Part shown: positions 40,856 through 49,284 of the stretch, piece by piece
Layout of the letters: every line of letters begins with the position of its first letter
Numbering within the stretch: the stretch's first letter is position 1
DNA from: Hymenobacter cheonanensis
GTDB lineage: Bacteria > Bacteroidota > Bacteroidia > Cytophagales > Hymenobacteraceae
NCBI RefSeq assembly: GCF_030581075.1
Contig: NZ_JAUQSW010000001.1
Coordinates: forward strand, 434,001-498,000
Length of the DNA stretch: 64,000 bases
Reading direction: 5' to 3'
Notes under the pieces: generated by a model
The model's database searches: none
Seen by the model: the letters and a program-made list of their open reading frames with translations, nothing else
What the model was told of the DNA's origin: nothing
Program-made: the position numbers and the translations under genes

Positions 40856-41329
40856 CTAGTCCCACCGCACATCGCTGCTGCCGCTTTTAATGAGCAGGCC
40901 CAGCACCAGCAGCAGGCCTGCCAGTAGCCAGCCGGCGCGCAACAGGCCTAGCAGCAGCAGCCAGGCCAACGCCGGCCAGTGCCCCGGCTGCCGGCTAGCC
41001 CCCAGGGCCAGATACACCCGCTGAAATGCCTTGTAGGCCTGCTTATGAAACAGCACCGCCCCCACCAGCACCGCCAGCGCCACCACCCATAGCTCACCCA
41101 GACCCTCGCTGCCCGACGAGGCCGCGCCGTGCGCATTGGCCCATCCGTTTAGCCACAGGCAGCTACCCAGGCACCCCAGCGCCCAGGCCGCACTGCGGCC
41201 CCAGGCGTGCAGCAGGGAAGGGGCGCTAGCAGGTACTGCCTGATTGCTAACGTCAGGCTTTTTACCTAAAGAACTTTGCAACGCAAAGTATAAGGCGAAA
41301 AAAAATAGCGCCAGAATGAGTATGGACAT
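40856..41329 (-). CDS. Small membrane protein carrying an internal operator-like site
   Basis: 157 residues from ATG 41329 (MSILILALFFFALYFALQ), 19 bp after the regulator gene, so in its operon. About four hydrophobic segments, the third being 'ELWVVALAVLVGAVLF'. Codons ~14-19 overlap operator candidate site 2 (41273-41289). No other ATG, so the start is fairly firm, although a downstream start cannot be excluded. Not recognised. Confidence 0.6.
   Translation of the reverse strand: MSILILALFFFALYFALQSSLGKKPDVSNQAVPASAPSLLHAWGRSAAWALGCLGSCLWLNGWANAHGAASSGSEGLGELWVVALAVLVGAVLFHKQAYKAFQRVYLALGASRQPGHWPALAWLLLLGLLRAGWLLAGLLLVLGLLIKSGSSDVRWD
41268..41291. promoter_or_regulatory. Operator candidate, site 2 (ACTTTG-N5-CAAAGT)
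   Basis: Core ACTTTGCAACGCAAAGT at 41273-41289, inside the 5' coding part of the gene at 40856-41329. It may control an internal promoter or act as a roadblock. Confidence 0.5.
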
Positions 41330-41348
41330 ACTACTTTTTGATTTGCAG

Positions 41349-41645
41349 TTAATTGCCTCGCAACAGCTTTTCGAGGGCGGCCAGGTGCTCCTGGAAGGCG
41401 GCTTTGCCTTCGGTGGTGGCGGCATAGGTGGTGTTGGGCTTTTTGCCCACAAACTGCTTGTTTACCAGCACGTAGCCGGCTTTTTCGAGGGCGGCCACGT
41501 GGCTGGCCAGGTTGCCGTCGGTGAGGTCGAGGCTTTCCTTCAAGTCGTTGAAGCTCACCAGGTCGTTGGCCAGCAGCACGGCCATTACCCCGAGGCGCAC
41601 GCGGTGGTCGAAGGCTTTGTTGAGGGTGTGGATGGCGTACTTCAC
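41349..41645 (-). CDS. Winged-helix transcriptional regulator
   Basis: 98 residues forming a compact winged helix-turn-helix: 'DHRVRLGVMAVLLANDLVSF', 'LKESLDLTDGNLASHVAALE' (recognition helix) and 'KAGYVLVNKQFVGKKPNTTY' (wing). Matches the small MarR/ArsR-like HTH_34 family, whose members are typically autoregulated repressors. Its ATG overlaps the stop of the upstream membrane-protein gene (41642-41645). It is the obvious candidate to bind the three ACTTTG-N5-CAAAGT sites; that link is inference from proximity and autoregulatory placement of site 3. Confidence 0.85.
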   Translation of the reverse strand: MKYAIHTLNKAFDHRVRLGVMAVLLANDLVSFNDLKESLDLTDGNLASHVAALEKAGYVLVNKQFVGKKPNTTYAATTEGKAAFQEHLAALEKLLRGN

Positions 41646-42310
41646 GAGGCGGTAAAGTTCGCCCCGGCCGGGCGTTCGTAGCGGTTGTACATCAGCAGGC
41701 CGTAGCCAATGTGGCCCAGCCCAAAGCCCAGCCCGAAGAGCAGCAGGCCGTAGCCGGGCAGCAGCAGCGCCACCAGCCCCAGGGCTACCAGCGTGATGCC
41801 CAGGTACTTTACCTCATCCAGCGTGTACTTGCTGCCATTGAGCAGGGCTAGCCCATAAAATACCAGCAGGCCCGGCACCACCAGCTCGGGCGCGCCGCTC
41901 ACGAAGAGCTTGAGGCAAAACAGCCCGCCCGCCACCAGCGGCAGCAGCAGGGCCAGCGCCAAGCGCCGGGCCGGGGCCGTCCAGGCCGAGCGCAGGCCAT
42001 CGCGCCGGGTGCGGCGCAGCGTAAAAAACGCCGCCACCAGCACCGCCGCCACTATCATGGCCAGGGCTAGCCCCAGCAAAAACGGCAGGGCCGCCAGCCG
42101 CTCGCCCTGCGAGGTTTCGAACAGTCGCCGGAAGCCCTGCTCGCCGTATTCCTGCTGCAAATAATAGTGCCCGATGGCCGTGCCAGCCAAGGCTACCACG
42201 CCCGCCCCCACCCCACTCAGCCCGCTGAGCGAGATGAAGCGCGAGCTGCGCTCCATAATGGCGCGGATTTCGGTGAGCTGGGCGAGCGGGTCTTGGGCAG
42301 CGGGCTTCAT
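41642..42310 (-). CDS. Polytopic membrane protein, operon partner of winged-helix regulator
   Basis: 222 residues from ATG 42310 (MKPAAQDPLAQLTEIRAIM). N-terminal cytoplasmic helix 'LTEIRAIMERSSRFISLSGL', then about six membrane segments, ending 'GLGFGLGHIGYGLLMYNRYE'. This arrangement (soluble helix with 'MERSSRFISLSGLSGV' then helices) is common to a Bacteroidota family that sits directly before a small winged-helix regulator. Function unknown. Overlaps the regulator by 4 bp (ATGA), and operator site 3 is 11 bp upstream. Confidence 0.75.
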   Translation of the reverse strand: MKPAAQDPLAQLTEIRAIMERSSRFISLSGLSGVGAGVVALAGTAIGHYYLQQEYGEQGFRRLFETSQGERLAALPFLLGLALAMIVAAVLVAAFFTLRRTRRDGLRSAWTAPARRLALALLLPLVAGGLFCLKLFVSGAPELVVPGLLVFYGLALLNGSKYTLDEVKYLGITLVALGLVALLLPGYGLLLFGLGFGLGHIGYGLLMYNRYERPAGANFTAS

Positions 42311-42320
42311 GCGGGGCGGT

Positions 42321-42344
42321 GAAGTACTTTGTGTTGCAAAGCTA
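42321..42344. promoter_or_regulatory. Operator candidate, site 3 (ACTTTG-N5-CAAAGC)
   Basis: Core ACTTTGTGTTGCAAAGC at 42326-42342. Read on the minus strand it contains TAGCTTTG, a -7-like box, so a bound regulator would cover the promoter of its own operon. Confidence 0.6.
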
Positions 42345-42385
42345 GTACGCAAAAGGTAATTATCAGGTGATATTTGAAAAAAAAC

Positions 42386-42916
42386 ATGCCCGCGAAACCC
42401 AATGCCCTGACGCTACCTGGTGCCTTGCTGTGGCGACATTTCACTTGGCACCTGTGGATGGGGCTGGTTCTCTGGACCTGCTGCGCCGGGCCTTTTGTAT
42501 TTTATCAGTATTGGCTGCGGAGGGGGCAGGTAATAGCGGAGCCTTTTTATGCAGACCACCGCGCGCAGGCCCTGGCGGGCGTAGCTGCTGAATTTCTTGA
42601 GCTTGGCCTGCTGCTCTTTTGTAGTGCGCTAGTGGTTGCGCTGGTTGGCAGTTGCCTGCGGTATCCATTCCTGGCCGCGCTTTGCCGGCAGGCTTACACG
42701 CGCATAGGGCTAGTAATCAGGTCCCTGCTGCTTTTTGAGCTGACGATATTTTTACTGGCTATTCCGCCCTGGCCCATTGCCTATAACCGATTCGGGCTAG
42801 AAAGCATAAGCCACCAGCTGCGGCTGCTCTGCTTGTTTAGCCTGCCGTGGCTCATCAGTACGGGCGTGGCCTCGTACCGGCTAGCGGCAGCCCTGCTGCT
42901 ACCGGCCGGCAAATGA
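42386..42916 (+). CDS. Membrane protein of unknown function
   Basis: 176 residues from ATG 42386; an in-frame TTG at 42374 is less likely. About four hydrophobic segments ('LWMGLVLWTCCAGPFVFYQY', 'LELGLLLFCSALVVALVGSC', 'SLLLFELTIFLLAIPPWPI', 'LCLFSLPWLISTGVASYRLA'). Divergent from the regulator operon, sharing the 75-bp gap with operator site 3, so it might be co-controlled. GC is lower than in the flanks. Unrecognised. Confidence 0.55.
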   Translation: MPAKPNALTLPGALLWRHFTWHLWMGLVLWTCCAGPFVFYQYWLRRGQVIAEPFYADHRAQALAGVAAEFLELGLLLFCSALVVALVGSCLRYPFLAALCRQAYTRIGLVIRSLLLFELTIFLLAIPPWPIAYNRFGLESISHQLRLLCLFSLPWLISTGVASYRLAAALLLPAGK

Positions 42917-43155
42917 GTTTGCACGAGCCAGCCCAACCGCTGGGCGGCTAGGCTGCGCCAATCTACCAACAAGTCAAAAAGGCATTGCAACTCCCTTTTC
43001 TGGCTGATGAGCGAGGCAATTTCGCCGACGCACGCTTGCAAAATCAGGTAGCAGACGAGCTTTTTTTGGCACAAGCTTTGGCTTACCTACGGAAAACAAG
43101 CCGGAACTTTACCACTCGGCTTGTTTCTTCCAGTACTTTATTGCTCTTGCTTGCC

Positions 43156-43926
43156 ATGAAAAAACGTCTGCTTCTCGTTCTGCCCGTGTTGGCTAGCCTT
43201 TCTTTTACTGCTCACGCCCAGTTCAGCCTGCCCACCAACATCGGGGGCTTCAAGCTGCCTACCAAAAAAACCACGACTACCACGACTACGACCACCACCA
43301 CGGCCGTGAGCGGCCTTACCAACACGGAGGCGGCCAACGGCCTGAAGGAGGCGCTCATTCAGGGCATTTCGAAGGGCTCGGACCAGGCTTCGCAAACCGA
43401 TGGCTTCAACCTGAACAAGCTCATCCGCATTCCCTTCCCGCCCGATGCCCAGAAAATGGCCAACACCCTGCGCAGCATCGGGCTGGGCAGCCAGGTCGAT
43501 AAGTTTGAGCTGTCGCTGAACCGGGGCGCCGAGGATGCGGCCAAGAGCGCCAAGCCGATTTTTATCAACGCCATTAAGCAGCTGACGTTCACTGATGTGT
43601 GGAACATCCTCACCGGCCAGAAAGACGCCGCCACGCAGTACCTCAAGCGCACTACTACCTCGCAGCTTACCACGGCGTTCATGCCCATTATGCAGCAGAG
43701 CCTCGATAAGGTGGACGCTACCAAGTATTACACCTCGCTTAGCTCAACCTACAACAAGCTGCCGCTCGTGACGCCGGTGCAAACCGACCTCAACGCCTAT
43801 GCCACCGGCAAGGCCATCGATGGCCTGTTCACCCTCATTGCGCAGGAGGAGGCCGACATTCGGGAAAACCCCGTGGCCCGCACCACTTCGCTGCTGAAAA
43901 AGGTATTCGGCATCGGCGGTAAATAG
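43156..43926 (+). CDS. DUF4197 domain secreted protein
   Basis: 256 residues. Signal peptide MKKRLLLVLPVLASLSFTAHA. A tract of eleven consecutive Thr (about residues 40-50) precedes the DUF4197 domain: 'GLTNTEAANGLKEALIQGIS', 'IRIPFPPDAQKMANTLRSIG', 'FINAIKQLTFTDVWNILTGQ' and 'AATQYLKRTTTSQLTTAFMP'. The C terminus is 'LIAQEEADIRENPVART' then 'LLKKVFG', as in the family. Probably periplasmic; function unknown. The preceding 239 bp (42917-43155) contain no gene I recognise; they hold a lower-GC stretch. Confidence 0.88.
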   Translation: MKKRLLLVLPVLASLSFTAHAQFSLPTNIGGFKLPTKKTTTTTTTTTTTAVSGLTNTEAANGLKEALIQGISKGSDQASQTDGFNLNKLIRIPFPPDAQKMANTLRSIGLGSQVDKFELSLNRGAEDAAKSAKPIFINAIKQLTFTDVWNILTGQKDAATQYLKRTTTSQLTTAFMPIMQQSLDKVDATKYYTSLSSTYNKLPLVTPVQTDLNAYATGKAIDGLFTLIAQEEADIRENPVARTTSLLKKVFGIGGK

Positions 43927-43946
43927 CTTGTCCGGTTCAGGAAGCC

Positions 43947-44044
43947 AAAACGTCTGTCATGCTGAGCTTGTCGCAGCATCTCTCCCGCGCCGCTAGGGTC
44001 GTTCGGAAGAGATGCTGCGACAAGCTCAGCATGACAGACGTTTT
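43947..44044. repeat. Palindromic intergenic repeat (CATGCTGAGCTTG subfamily)
   Basis: Left end AAAACGTCTGTCATGCTGAG, right end CTCAGCATGACAGACGTTTT; arms ~38 bp, loop about 22 nt. Between DUF4197 and the methyltransferase. Confidence 0.92.
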
Positions 44045-44092
44045 TTTGTGGCATTTGCGTACCTCAAGCGCGAAGTAACGTACTTGCCGGCT

Positions 44093-44890
44093 GTGAAGCT
44101 ACGCCGGCACTTATTCGAGTTTGAAGACCTGCCGTGGTTTCCGGCCGTCATCCGGGCCGGGATGATGGACTACCTGCGGTTTATGATTTCGTGGCTGGGC
44201 ACCTACCGGCCGGTGGCCCCGCTGCTGGCCCAGGGCCTGCGCCACACCCACCAAACGCACCTGCTGGAGTTGGGCGCCGGCGCGGGCGGCGGCACCGAAA
44301 CCGTGCTGGCGGCCCTGCGCGCCCAGGGGCTGCCCACCGCCACCATCACCCTCACCGACCTCTACCCGCAGCCCGCCGCTTGGGCCGACGTGGCGCGGCG
44401 CACCAACGGCGCCATTAAGGGTCACTGCGCGCCCGTCGATGCCCTGGCAGTGCCAGCGGGGCTAGCCGGGTTTCGGGTTATTTTTTCGGCTTTCCACCAC
44501 TTTGCGCCGCCGCAGGCCGAGGCGCTGCTGCGCAATGCCGTGGCCAGCGGCCAGGGCGTGGGCGTGTTTGAGGGCGCGGCCAAGAGCTGGCTTGAAATCG
44601 GGCTGGCCCTCACGGTGCTGCCGGTGGCCCAGCTGCTGCTGACGCCGTTTTTTCGGCCGTTTCGGCTTAGCCGGCTGTTTTTCACGTATTTGCTGCCCAT
44701 TATTCCGCTGGCTACCATGTGGGATGGCTCGGTATCCATTCTCCGCATGTATCCGCCCGAGGCGCTGCTGGCCCTGGCCCACCGCGCCGACCCGGGCGGG
44801 TGCTACTACTGGCGGGCCGGGCAGCTGCGCCACTGGTGGGGCCCGCGCGTTACGTATCTGGTGGGCTGGCCCGTGGCACCGGCCGGCTAG
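44093..44890 (+). CDS. Class I SAM-dependent methyltransferase-like protein
   Basis: 265 residues from a GTG at 44093 (MKLRRHLFEFEDLPWFP); alternatives are TTG 44084 and GTG 44048, and the open frame further upstream is only a reading of the palindromic repeat. The start is uncertain. Motif I 'HLLELGAGAGGGTE', an acidic loop 'TITLTDLYPQP', and 'VIFSAFHHFAPPQAEALLRN'. A C-terminal hydrophobic region ('IGLALTVLPVAQLLLTPFF', 'FFTYLLPIIPLATMWDG') suggests membrane association. It ends 17 bp before a UbiA prenyltransferase, so both may modify one lipid-soluble compound. Confidence 0.75.
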   Translation: MKLRRHLFEFEDLPWFPAVIRAGMMDYLRFMISWLGTYRPVAPLLAQGLRHTHQTHLLELGAGAGGGTETVLAALRAQGLPTATITLTDLYPQPAAWADVARRTNGAIKGHCAPVDALAVPAGLAGFRVIFSAFHHFAPPQAEALLRNAVASGQGVGVFEGAAKSWLEIGLALTVLPVAQLLLTPFFRPFRLSRLFFTYLLPIIPLATMWDGSVSILRMYPPEALLALAHRADPGGCYYWRAGQLRHWWGPRVTYLVGWPVAPAG

Positions 44891-44895
44891 CTTGC

Positions 44896-44903
44896 TACCT
44901 TCG
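44896..44903 (+). promoter_or_regulatory. -7-like box of the UbiA gene
   Basis: TACCTTCG, one mismatch to TAnnTTTG, 4 nt before ATG 44908; lies in the 17-bp gap after the methyltransferase gene. Confidence 0.4.
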
Positions 44904-44907
44904 CCCC

Positions 44908-45786
44908 ATGCTGCCGCCCGCCTACCGCCGAGCTTTTGCGCTGCTGCGCCTGCCGTTTTCACTGTTTCTAATGCCCGTGTTCTGGTTTGGGCTCAGCGCC
45001 TTGCGTGAGCCCTTTCAGTGGGGGCGGGCGGCGGCGGTGTTCGCCATTCTGCACCTGCTGGTGTACCCGGCCTCCAACGGCTACAACTCGTACTACGACC
45101 GCGACGAGGGCAGCATCGGGGGCCTGGAAACGCCGCCGCCCGTCACGCCCGAGCTGCTGCACCTGGTGTGGCTGTTCGAAACGCTGGCCCTGCTAGCCTC
45201 GCTGCTGCTGGGCTGGCCCTTTGCCGCTATGGTGGTAGTATACATTCTGGTGTCGCGGGCCTACAGCTACGAGGGCATCCGGCTCAAAAAATACCCGCTG
45301 CTGAGCACGGCCGTGGTGGTCGTTTTCCAAGGGGCGTTCACGTTTAGTATGGCGCAGGTGGGCGTGGGGGCTAGCCCGGCGCAGCTACTGGAACCTACTA
45401 ATTTGCAATTGGCGCTGGTAAGCACGCTGTTTTTGTGCGGCTCCTACCCACTTACCCAAATCTATCAGCATCAGGAAGATGCGCGGCGCGGCGACCACAC
45501 CCTGAGCCTGCGGCTCGGCATTCGGGGCACGTTTGGGTTTGCGGCGGGTGGGCTGCTGGCGGGGGCGCTGCTCATGGCCCTCACCTACTGGCAGCGCGGC
45601 GAGCTGCGCAGCCTGGGCATTTTTTTGCTGGCTACCGGGCCGGTGGTAGCGCTGTTTTCGCGCTGGGCCTGGCTGGCCTGGCGCAACCCCGCGCTGGCCA
45701 ATTTCACCTGGACGATGCGCATGAACAAGGTATCGTCGGTGTGCCTGAGCGCGGCGTTTATTGCCATGATGCTGCTGCGCGCCTAG
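44908..45786 (+). CDS. UbiA family prenyltransferase
   Basis: 292 residues with about eight transmembrane segments. The two Asp-rich motifs of UbiA are visible: 'NGYNSYYDRDEGSIGG' (NxxxDxxxD) and 'QIYQHQEDARRGDHTLSLRL' (DxxxD-like). Acts in the inner membrane, transferring a prenyl group to an aromatic or other acceptor. The acceptor is unknown; it does not look like MenA or UbiA proper. Its stop overlaps the convergent GAF gene stop in the tetramer CTAG (45783-45786). Confidence 0.85.
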   Translation: MLPPAYRRAFALLRLPFSLFLMPVFWFGLSALREPFQWGRAAAVFAILHLLVYPASNGYNSYYDRDEGSIGGLETPPPVTPELLHLVWLFETLALLASLLLGWPFAAMVVVYILVSRAYSYEGIRLKKYPLLSTAVVVVFQGAFTFSMAQVGVGASPAQLLEPTNLQLALVSTLFLCGSYPLTQIYQHQEDARRGDHTLSLRLGIRGTFGFAAGGLLAGALLMALTYWQRGELRSLGIFLLATGPVVALFSRWAWLAWRNPALANFTWTMRMNKVSSVCLSAAFIAMMLLRA

Positions 45787-46505
45787 GTCGCTGCCAGCCG
45801 GGCAAAGGCCATCGATATCTCGTACTCAATGTCCTGCACTATCAGCAGCCGCTCCTCGTGAATGGAGGCCTGGTAGGCCAGCGCCGTGGCCGTTTCGGGC
45901 GATACTTCCCAGCGGGCCAGGGCCGTCAGGGTTTCGATGCGCTGCAACGACAGGGCAATGCGCGCGTGAATGGCCGCCCACAGCGCCGGCGCCTGCTCGG
46001 GCGCGGCCACTAGTTCCAGGTCGAGCAGGCGCATGGCAATGCCCGCCATGCGCGCCAACACAAGCTGCTCGTTATCAGTAAATTCGCGGGGTTTCTTATC
46101 GAGCACGCACAGCGAGCCAATGGGCTGCCCGGCAGTAGTTTGGATGGGATGGCTGGCGTAAAAGGCAAAGTCTTTCTGGGCCTCGGCGCTTAGCCAGCGG
46201 CAGGGGTTCGCCTGCAAATCGGGGAAAACGGTGGTCGTGCCCGGGCTGTACACGGCCACGGCGCAGAGGCTATTTTCGCGGGCTAGCCGGTCGGCCAGCG
46301 GCGGGTCGCCCACGTTGCCGGGGTAAGTCACTTCGTCGGCATCTACCAGCGAAACCTGCGCCATGGGCGTGGCAAAGAGCTTGGCCGTGAGGCGGGCTAT
46401 TTGCTCGAACACATTATGCCGGGCGTGCTCAAGCGCTTTGTACGGTTGTAGCGCTTGCAAACGCGCCGCTTCTTGCGCGGCAGATATCGGAAGAACGGCA
46501 GCCAT
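45783..46505 (-). CDS. GAF-domain protein
   Basis: 240 residues from ATG 46505. GAF core: 'LTAKLFATPMAQVSLVDADE', 'ENSLCAVAVYSPGTTTVFPD', 'FAFYASHPIQTTAGQPIGSL', 'CVLDKKPREFTDNEQLVLAR'. No kinase or cyclase output domain, so a stand-alone ligand or redox sensor, similar to free Met-sulfoxide reductase-like or photoreceptor-like GAF proteins (a Cys in SLCA and one in SLCVLD). Helical C-terminal ~70 residues. Function not determined. The rho terminator stands before its start. Confidence 0.8.
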   Translation of the reverse strand: MAAVLPISAAQEAARLQALQPYKALEHARHNVFEQIARLTAKLFATPMAQVSLVDADEVTYPGNVGDPPLADRLARENSLCAVAVYSPGTTTVFPDLQANPCRWLSAEAQKDFAFYASHPIQTTAGQPIGSLCVLDKKPREFTDNEQLVLARMAGIAMRLLDLELVAAPEQAPALWAAIHARIALSLQRIETLTALARWEVSPETATALAYQASIHEERLLIVQDIEYEISMAFARLAAT

Positions 46506-46527
46506 CAGAAAGTGTATAAAACGAAGA

Positions 46528-46571
46528 ACGGGCCAAACGCTACCCACTTGCGAAGGTAGCGTTTGGCCCGT
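46528..46571 (-). terminator. Rho-gene terminator
   Basis: 18-bp stem ACGGGCCAAACGCTACC... (46528-46544 with 46555-46571) followed on the minus strand by a T-rich run; 23 bp after the rho stop. Confidence 0.75.
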
Positions 46572-46593
46572 CATTTTCAGAGGCATTTCGTTG

Positions 46594-48846
46594 CTAGCCG
46601 TTCATAGCCAGCAAGAATTCTTCGTTGTCCCTGGTGCCTTTCATGCGGTCCTTGAGGAATTCCATAGCCTCGGTGGCGCTCATGTCGGTCATGAATTTGC
46701 GCAGCACCCACACGCGGCTCAGCTCGTCGCGGCTCATCAGCAGGTCTTCGCGGCGGGTGCCGGAAGCCGGAATGTCGATGGCCGGGAACACGCGCTTGTT
46801 GGCCAGCTTGCGGTCTAGCTGCAGCTCCATGTTGCCGGTGCCCTTAAATTCCTCGAAGATAACTTCGTCCATCTTCGAGCCGGTTTCGATGAGCGCCGTA
46901 GCGATAATCGTCAGCGAGCCAGGGCCTTCGATATTGCGGGCCGCGCCAAAGAAGCGCTTGGGCTTTTGCAGCGCCCCGGCGTCGATACCACCCGAGAGGA
47001 TGCGCGAGCTGCTGGGCTGCACCGTGTTGTAGGCCCGCGCCAGGCGGGTGATGGAGTCGAGCAGAATTACCACGTCGTGGCCGCACTCCACGAGGCGGCG
47101 GGCCTTGTCGAGGGCTAGCTCCGCGATTTTCACGTGGCGGTCGGCGGTTTCATCGAAGGTCGAGCTGAGCACTTCGGCTTTCACCGAGCGGGCCATGTCG
47201 GTCACTTCCTCGGGGCGCTCATCTATCAGCAGGATAATGAGATACACCTCGGGGTGGTTTTCCGAAATTGCGTTGGCAATTTCCTGCAACAGCACCGTTT
47301 TGCCGGTTTTGGGCTGGGCCACGATGAGGCCGCGCTGGCCCTTGCCGATGGGCGCAAACAGGTCGAGCACGCGGGTGCTTACCTGGGTGGGCTTGGTCGA
47401 GAGCTTGAGTTTCTCATCGGCAAAAAGCGGCGTTAAGTGGCTGAATGGCACGCGGTCGCGTACTTCCTCCACCGTGCGGCCGTTGATGCCTTCCACGTTC
47501 ACCAGGGCAAAATACTTCTCATTTTCGCGGGGCGGGCGCATGGTGCAGCTCACCGTGTCGCCGGCCTTGAGGCCAAACTGCCGCACCTGCTGCGGCGACA
47601 CATAAATGTCGTCGGGCGAGGACAGGTAATTGTAGTAAGGCGAGCGCAGGAAGCCGTAGCCACCGTCGGGCATCAGCTCCATGGTGCCCGAGCCGGGCAC
47701 CACCAGGTCGAGTTCGGGTGCGCGGGCCGGGCGCTGCTGCTGCGGCTGGCGCTGGCCGTCGCTCTGCTGGGTATTGTTGGCTGCTGCTACGGGCTGGCTG
47801 CCAGCACCTTGCTCGCCGGCCGGCTGGCCTTCGAGGCCCTGGCGCTGGCGCTCTTCGCGGCGCTGCTGGCGCTGGGCTTCGCGCTGGGCGTAGCGCTCTT
47901 CGCGGCTCAGGCGGGGCTGGTCGGTAGCGCCGGCGCCGTTTACGGGGCGCGCCTCGCGGGGCTGGTCGTTGTTGTAGCGGCTCTGATTCTGGTTGGTGCC
48001 GCCTTCGCGCGGCTCCCGGTTTTCGCGAAACTCGGTGCGCGGCTGGTCGTTGCGGCCCAGGCGCTGGCCATTATCGCGGTTGTCGCGGGAGTCGCGCTCG
48101 AAGCGCGACTCGCGGTTGTCGCGGCGGTCGGCGGTTACATCGGCGGCGGCTTCAGTAGCTGCTTCGGGCGCAGCCGCAACCGCGTCGGACGAGGCCAGGG
48201 GCTGCGTATCAGCGGTAGCCGCCTCGGGGCTGGCCGCCGCCTGGCCGGGCTCGCGGCGGGGCAGCGGGCGGCCGGCGCGGTCTACGCGCTCGCGGCGCTC
48301 GCGCCGCACCGGGGCGCTTTCACCGGCCGAGTGCGTTTCGGCGGTGGGGTTGGTTTCGGTGGGCGGCATAGTAGCCTCTTCGGCGGCCACCGATACGCTA
48401 GCCACGGCTTGCTCATCGGCTTCTACCCGTTCGAGGCGCGTGGGCTGGGGAATTTCCTCCACCACAACTTCTTGGTAGACAGGGGCAACCGGCTCCGCTA
48501 CGGCGGGTGCCGGCGCGGCTACATCGGTAAAGGGCTGCTCGGCTACGGCGGCGGTGGCAGGGCGCCGCCGGCCGCTGCCGCCCCTAGCGCCCCGGGCGGG
48601 GGCAGCGGCGCTTTCGGCCGCTACGGGGGCCACCTCGGCTGCGGGCGCAGGCTCGGCTGCAGCTACTGCCGGCGCGGGCACTTTTTTACCCGGTAGCTGG
48701 TCGGCGGGCAACAGGGCTTGCTGGTCCAGGATTTTATAAATCAAATCCTGCTTGCTCAGGCGCTTAAAATTGCCAACGTTCAGTTGCTCAGCAATTTCTT
48801 TGAGGTCGGACAGCAGCCGGTCCTTCAGCTCATTGAGGGTATACAT
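46594..48846 (-). CDS. rho: Transcription termination factor Rho with long disordered insert
   Basis: 750 residues, compared with ~420 in E. coli. Rho_N domain at 1-45 ('[20 protein letters not shown]'), then ~320 residues of low complexity (Ala/Pro/Glu, followed by Arg/Asn/Asp/Gln-rich: '[19 protein letters not shown]'), then the CSD RNA-binding domain ('[15 protein letters not shown]') and the RecA-like ATPase ('PKTGKT' Walker A, '[16 protein letters not shown]', '[12 protein letters not shown]', '[11 protein letters not shown]'). Such inserts are known in Bacteroidota Rho and in a Bacteroides species drive phase separation. All catalytic motifs are intact. Confidence 0.96.
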   Translation of the reverse strand: MYTLNELKDRLLSDLKEIAEQLNVGNFKRLSKQDLIYKILDQQALLPADQLPGKKVPAPAVAAAEPAPAAEVAPVAAESAAAPARGARGGSGRRRPATAAVAEQPFTDVAAPAPAVAEPVAPVYQEVVVEEIPQPTRLERVEADEQAVASVSVAAEEATMPPTETNPTAETHSAGESAPVRRERRERVDRAGRPLPRREPGQAAASPEAATADTQPLASSDAVAAAPEAATEAAADVTADRRDNRESRFERDSRDNRDNGQRLGRNDQPRTEFRENREPREGGTNQNQSRYNNDQPREARPVNGAGATDQPRLSREERYAQREAQRQQRREERQRQGLEGQPAGEQGAGSQPVAAANNTQQSDGQRQPQQQRPARAPELDLVVPGSGTMELMPDGGYGFLRSPYYNYLSSPDDIYVSPQQVRQFGLKAGDTVSCTMRPPRENEKYFALVNVEGINGRTVEEVRDRVPFSHLTPLFADEKLKLSTKPTQVSTRVLDLFAPIGKGQRGLIVAQPKTGKTVLLQEIANAISENHPEVYLIILLIDERPEEVTDMARSVKAEVLSSTFDETADRHVKIAELALDKARRLVECGHDVVILLDSITRLARAYNTVQPSSSRILSGGIDAGALQKPKRFFGAARNIEGPGSLTIIATALIETGSKMDEVIFEEFKGTGNMELQLDRKLANKRVFPAIDIPASGTRREDLLMSRDELSRVWVLRKFMTDMSATEAMEFLKDRMKGTRDNEEFLLAMNG

Positions 48847-49185
48847 AAACTAAATAGGGAGGGGAAATCAGAACGGGCTAGCCCAAGGCGCTGCGGAAAG
48901 GTGCTGGCAACGAGGCCATACGAAGCCGCCCCGGCCCAAAGGCCGAAAACCAACTACACGAAGCGCCTAAGCGCCACACAACCAACAAGGCGGCAGGCAA
49001 TAAACAGGAAATGAGTGAGGTGTAAGAAAGGCAGCCGGCAGCTCCACCAAAAGCAACCTGATTGAGCCGGCCACGCAGCAGGCTGGCCCGGTAGGCTAGC
49101 CTGGCCGGCCCCGCGGGCCGGCTTGCTGCTGCAATATTAAGCCATTACGGGCAAACGGCCAACAGGTTCAGCGGGGAGGAAGCCA

Positions 49186-49248
49186 GAATTGGGCCGGCCG
49201 CGGGAATAATTATTCGGCCCATAATTCTTCCCGCGGCCGGCCCAATTC
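49186..49248. repeat. Perfect 21-bp inverted repeat upstream of serS
   Basis: 49186-49206 is exactly complementary to 49228-49248 (arm GAATTGGGCCGGCCGCGGG then AA), with a 21-nt AT-rich loop. The right arm ends 20 bp before the serS -7 box. Confidence 0.85.
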
Positions 49249-49268
49249 CAACTTCTTCCGCAGAAAAC

Positions 49269-49276
49269 TACCTTTG
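49269..49276 (+). promoter_or_regulatory. -7 box of serS
   Basis: TACCTTTG, 8 nt before ATG 49285: near-leaderless transcript expected, as for hisS. Confidence 0.55.
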
Positions 49277-49284
49277 CCCGCATT

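Larger units (their letters stand above)
48847..49284. other. Gene-free region between rho and serS
   Basis: 438 bp with no supported gene. It contains the divergent upstream regions of rho and serS, a GC-rich stem around CCGGCCCCGCGGGCCGG (~49105-49121), the perfect 21-bp inverted repeat at 49186-49248, and the serS -7 box. Nothing else recognised. Confidence 0.7.

Noticed and set aside
42917..43155. Remnant of an insertion sequence
   Set aside because: The stretch is lower in GC and open in two frames, but I could not match any transposase motif or terminal repeats.
44012..44092. N-terminal extension of the methyltransferase beginning MLRQAQHDRR
   Set aside because: It is a translation of the palindromic repeat; the same peptide (LRQAQHD) occurs ahead of the LOG gene from another copy.
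47437..48696. 419-codon open frame on the plus strand across rho
   Set aside because: It is the antisense shadow of the low-complexity, high-GC Rho insert; composition is Gly/Ala/Arg noise with no start signal or motif.
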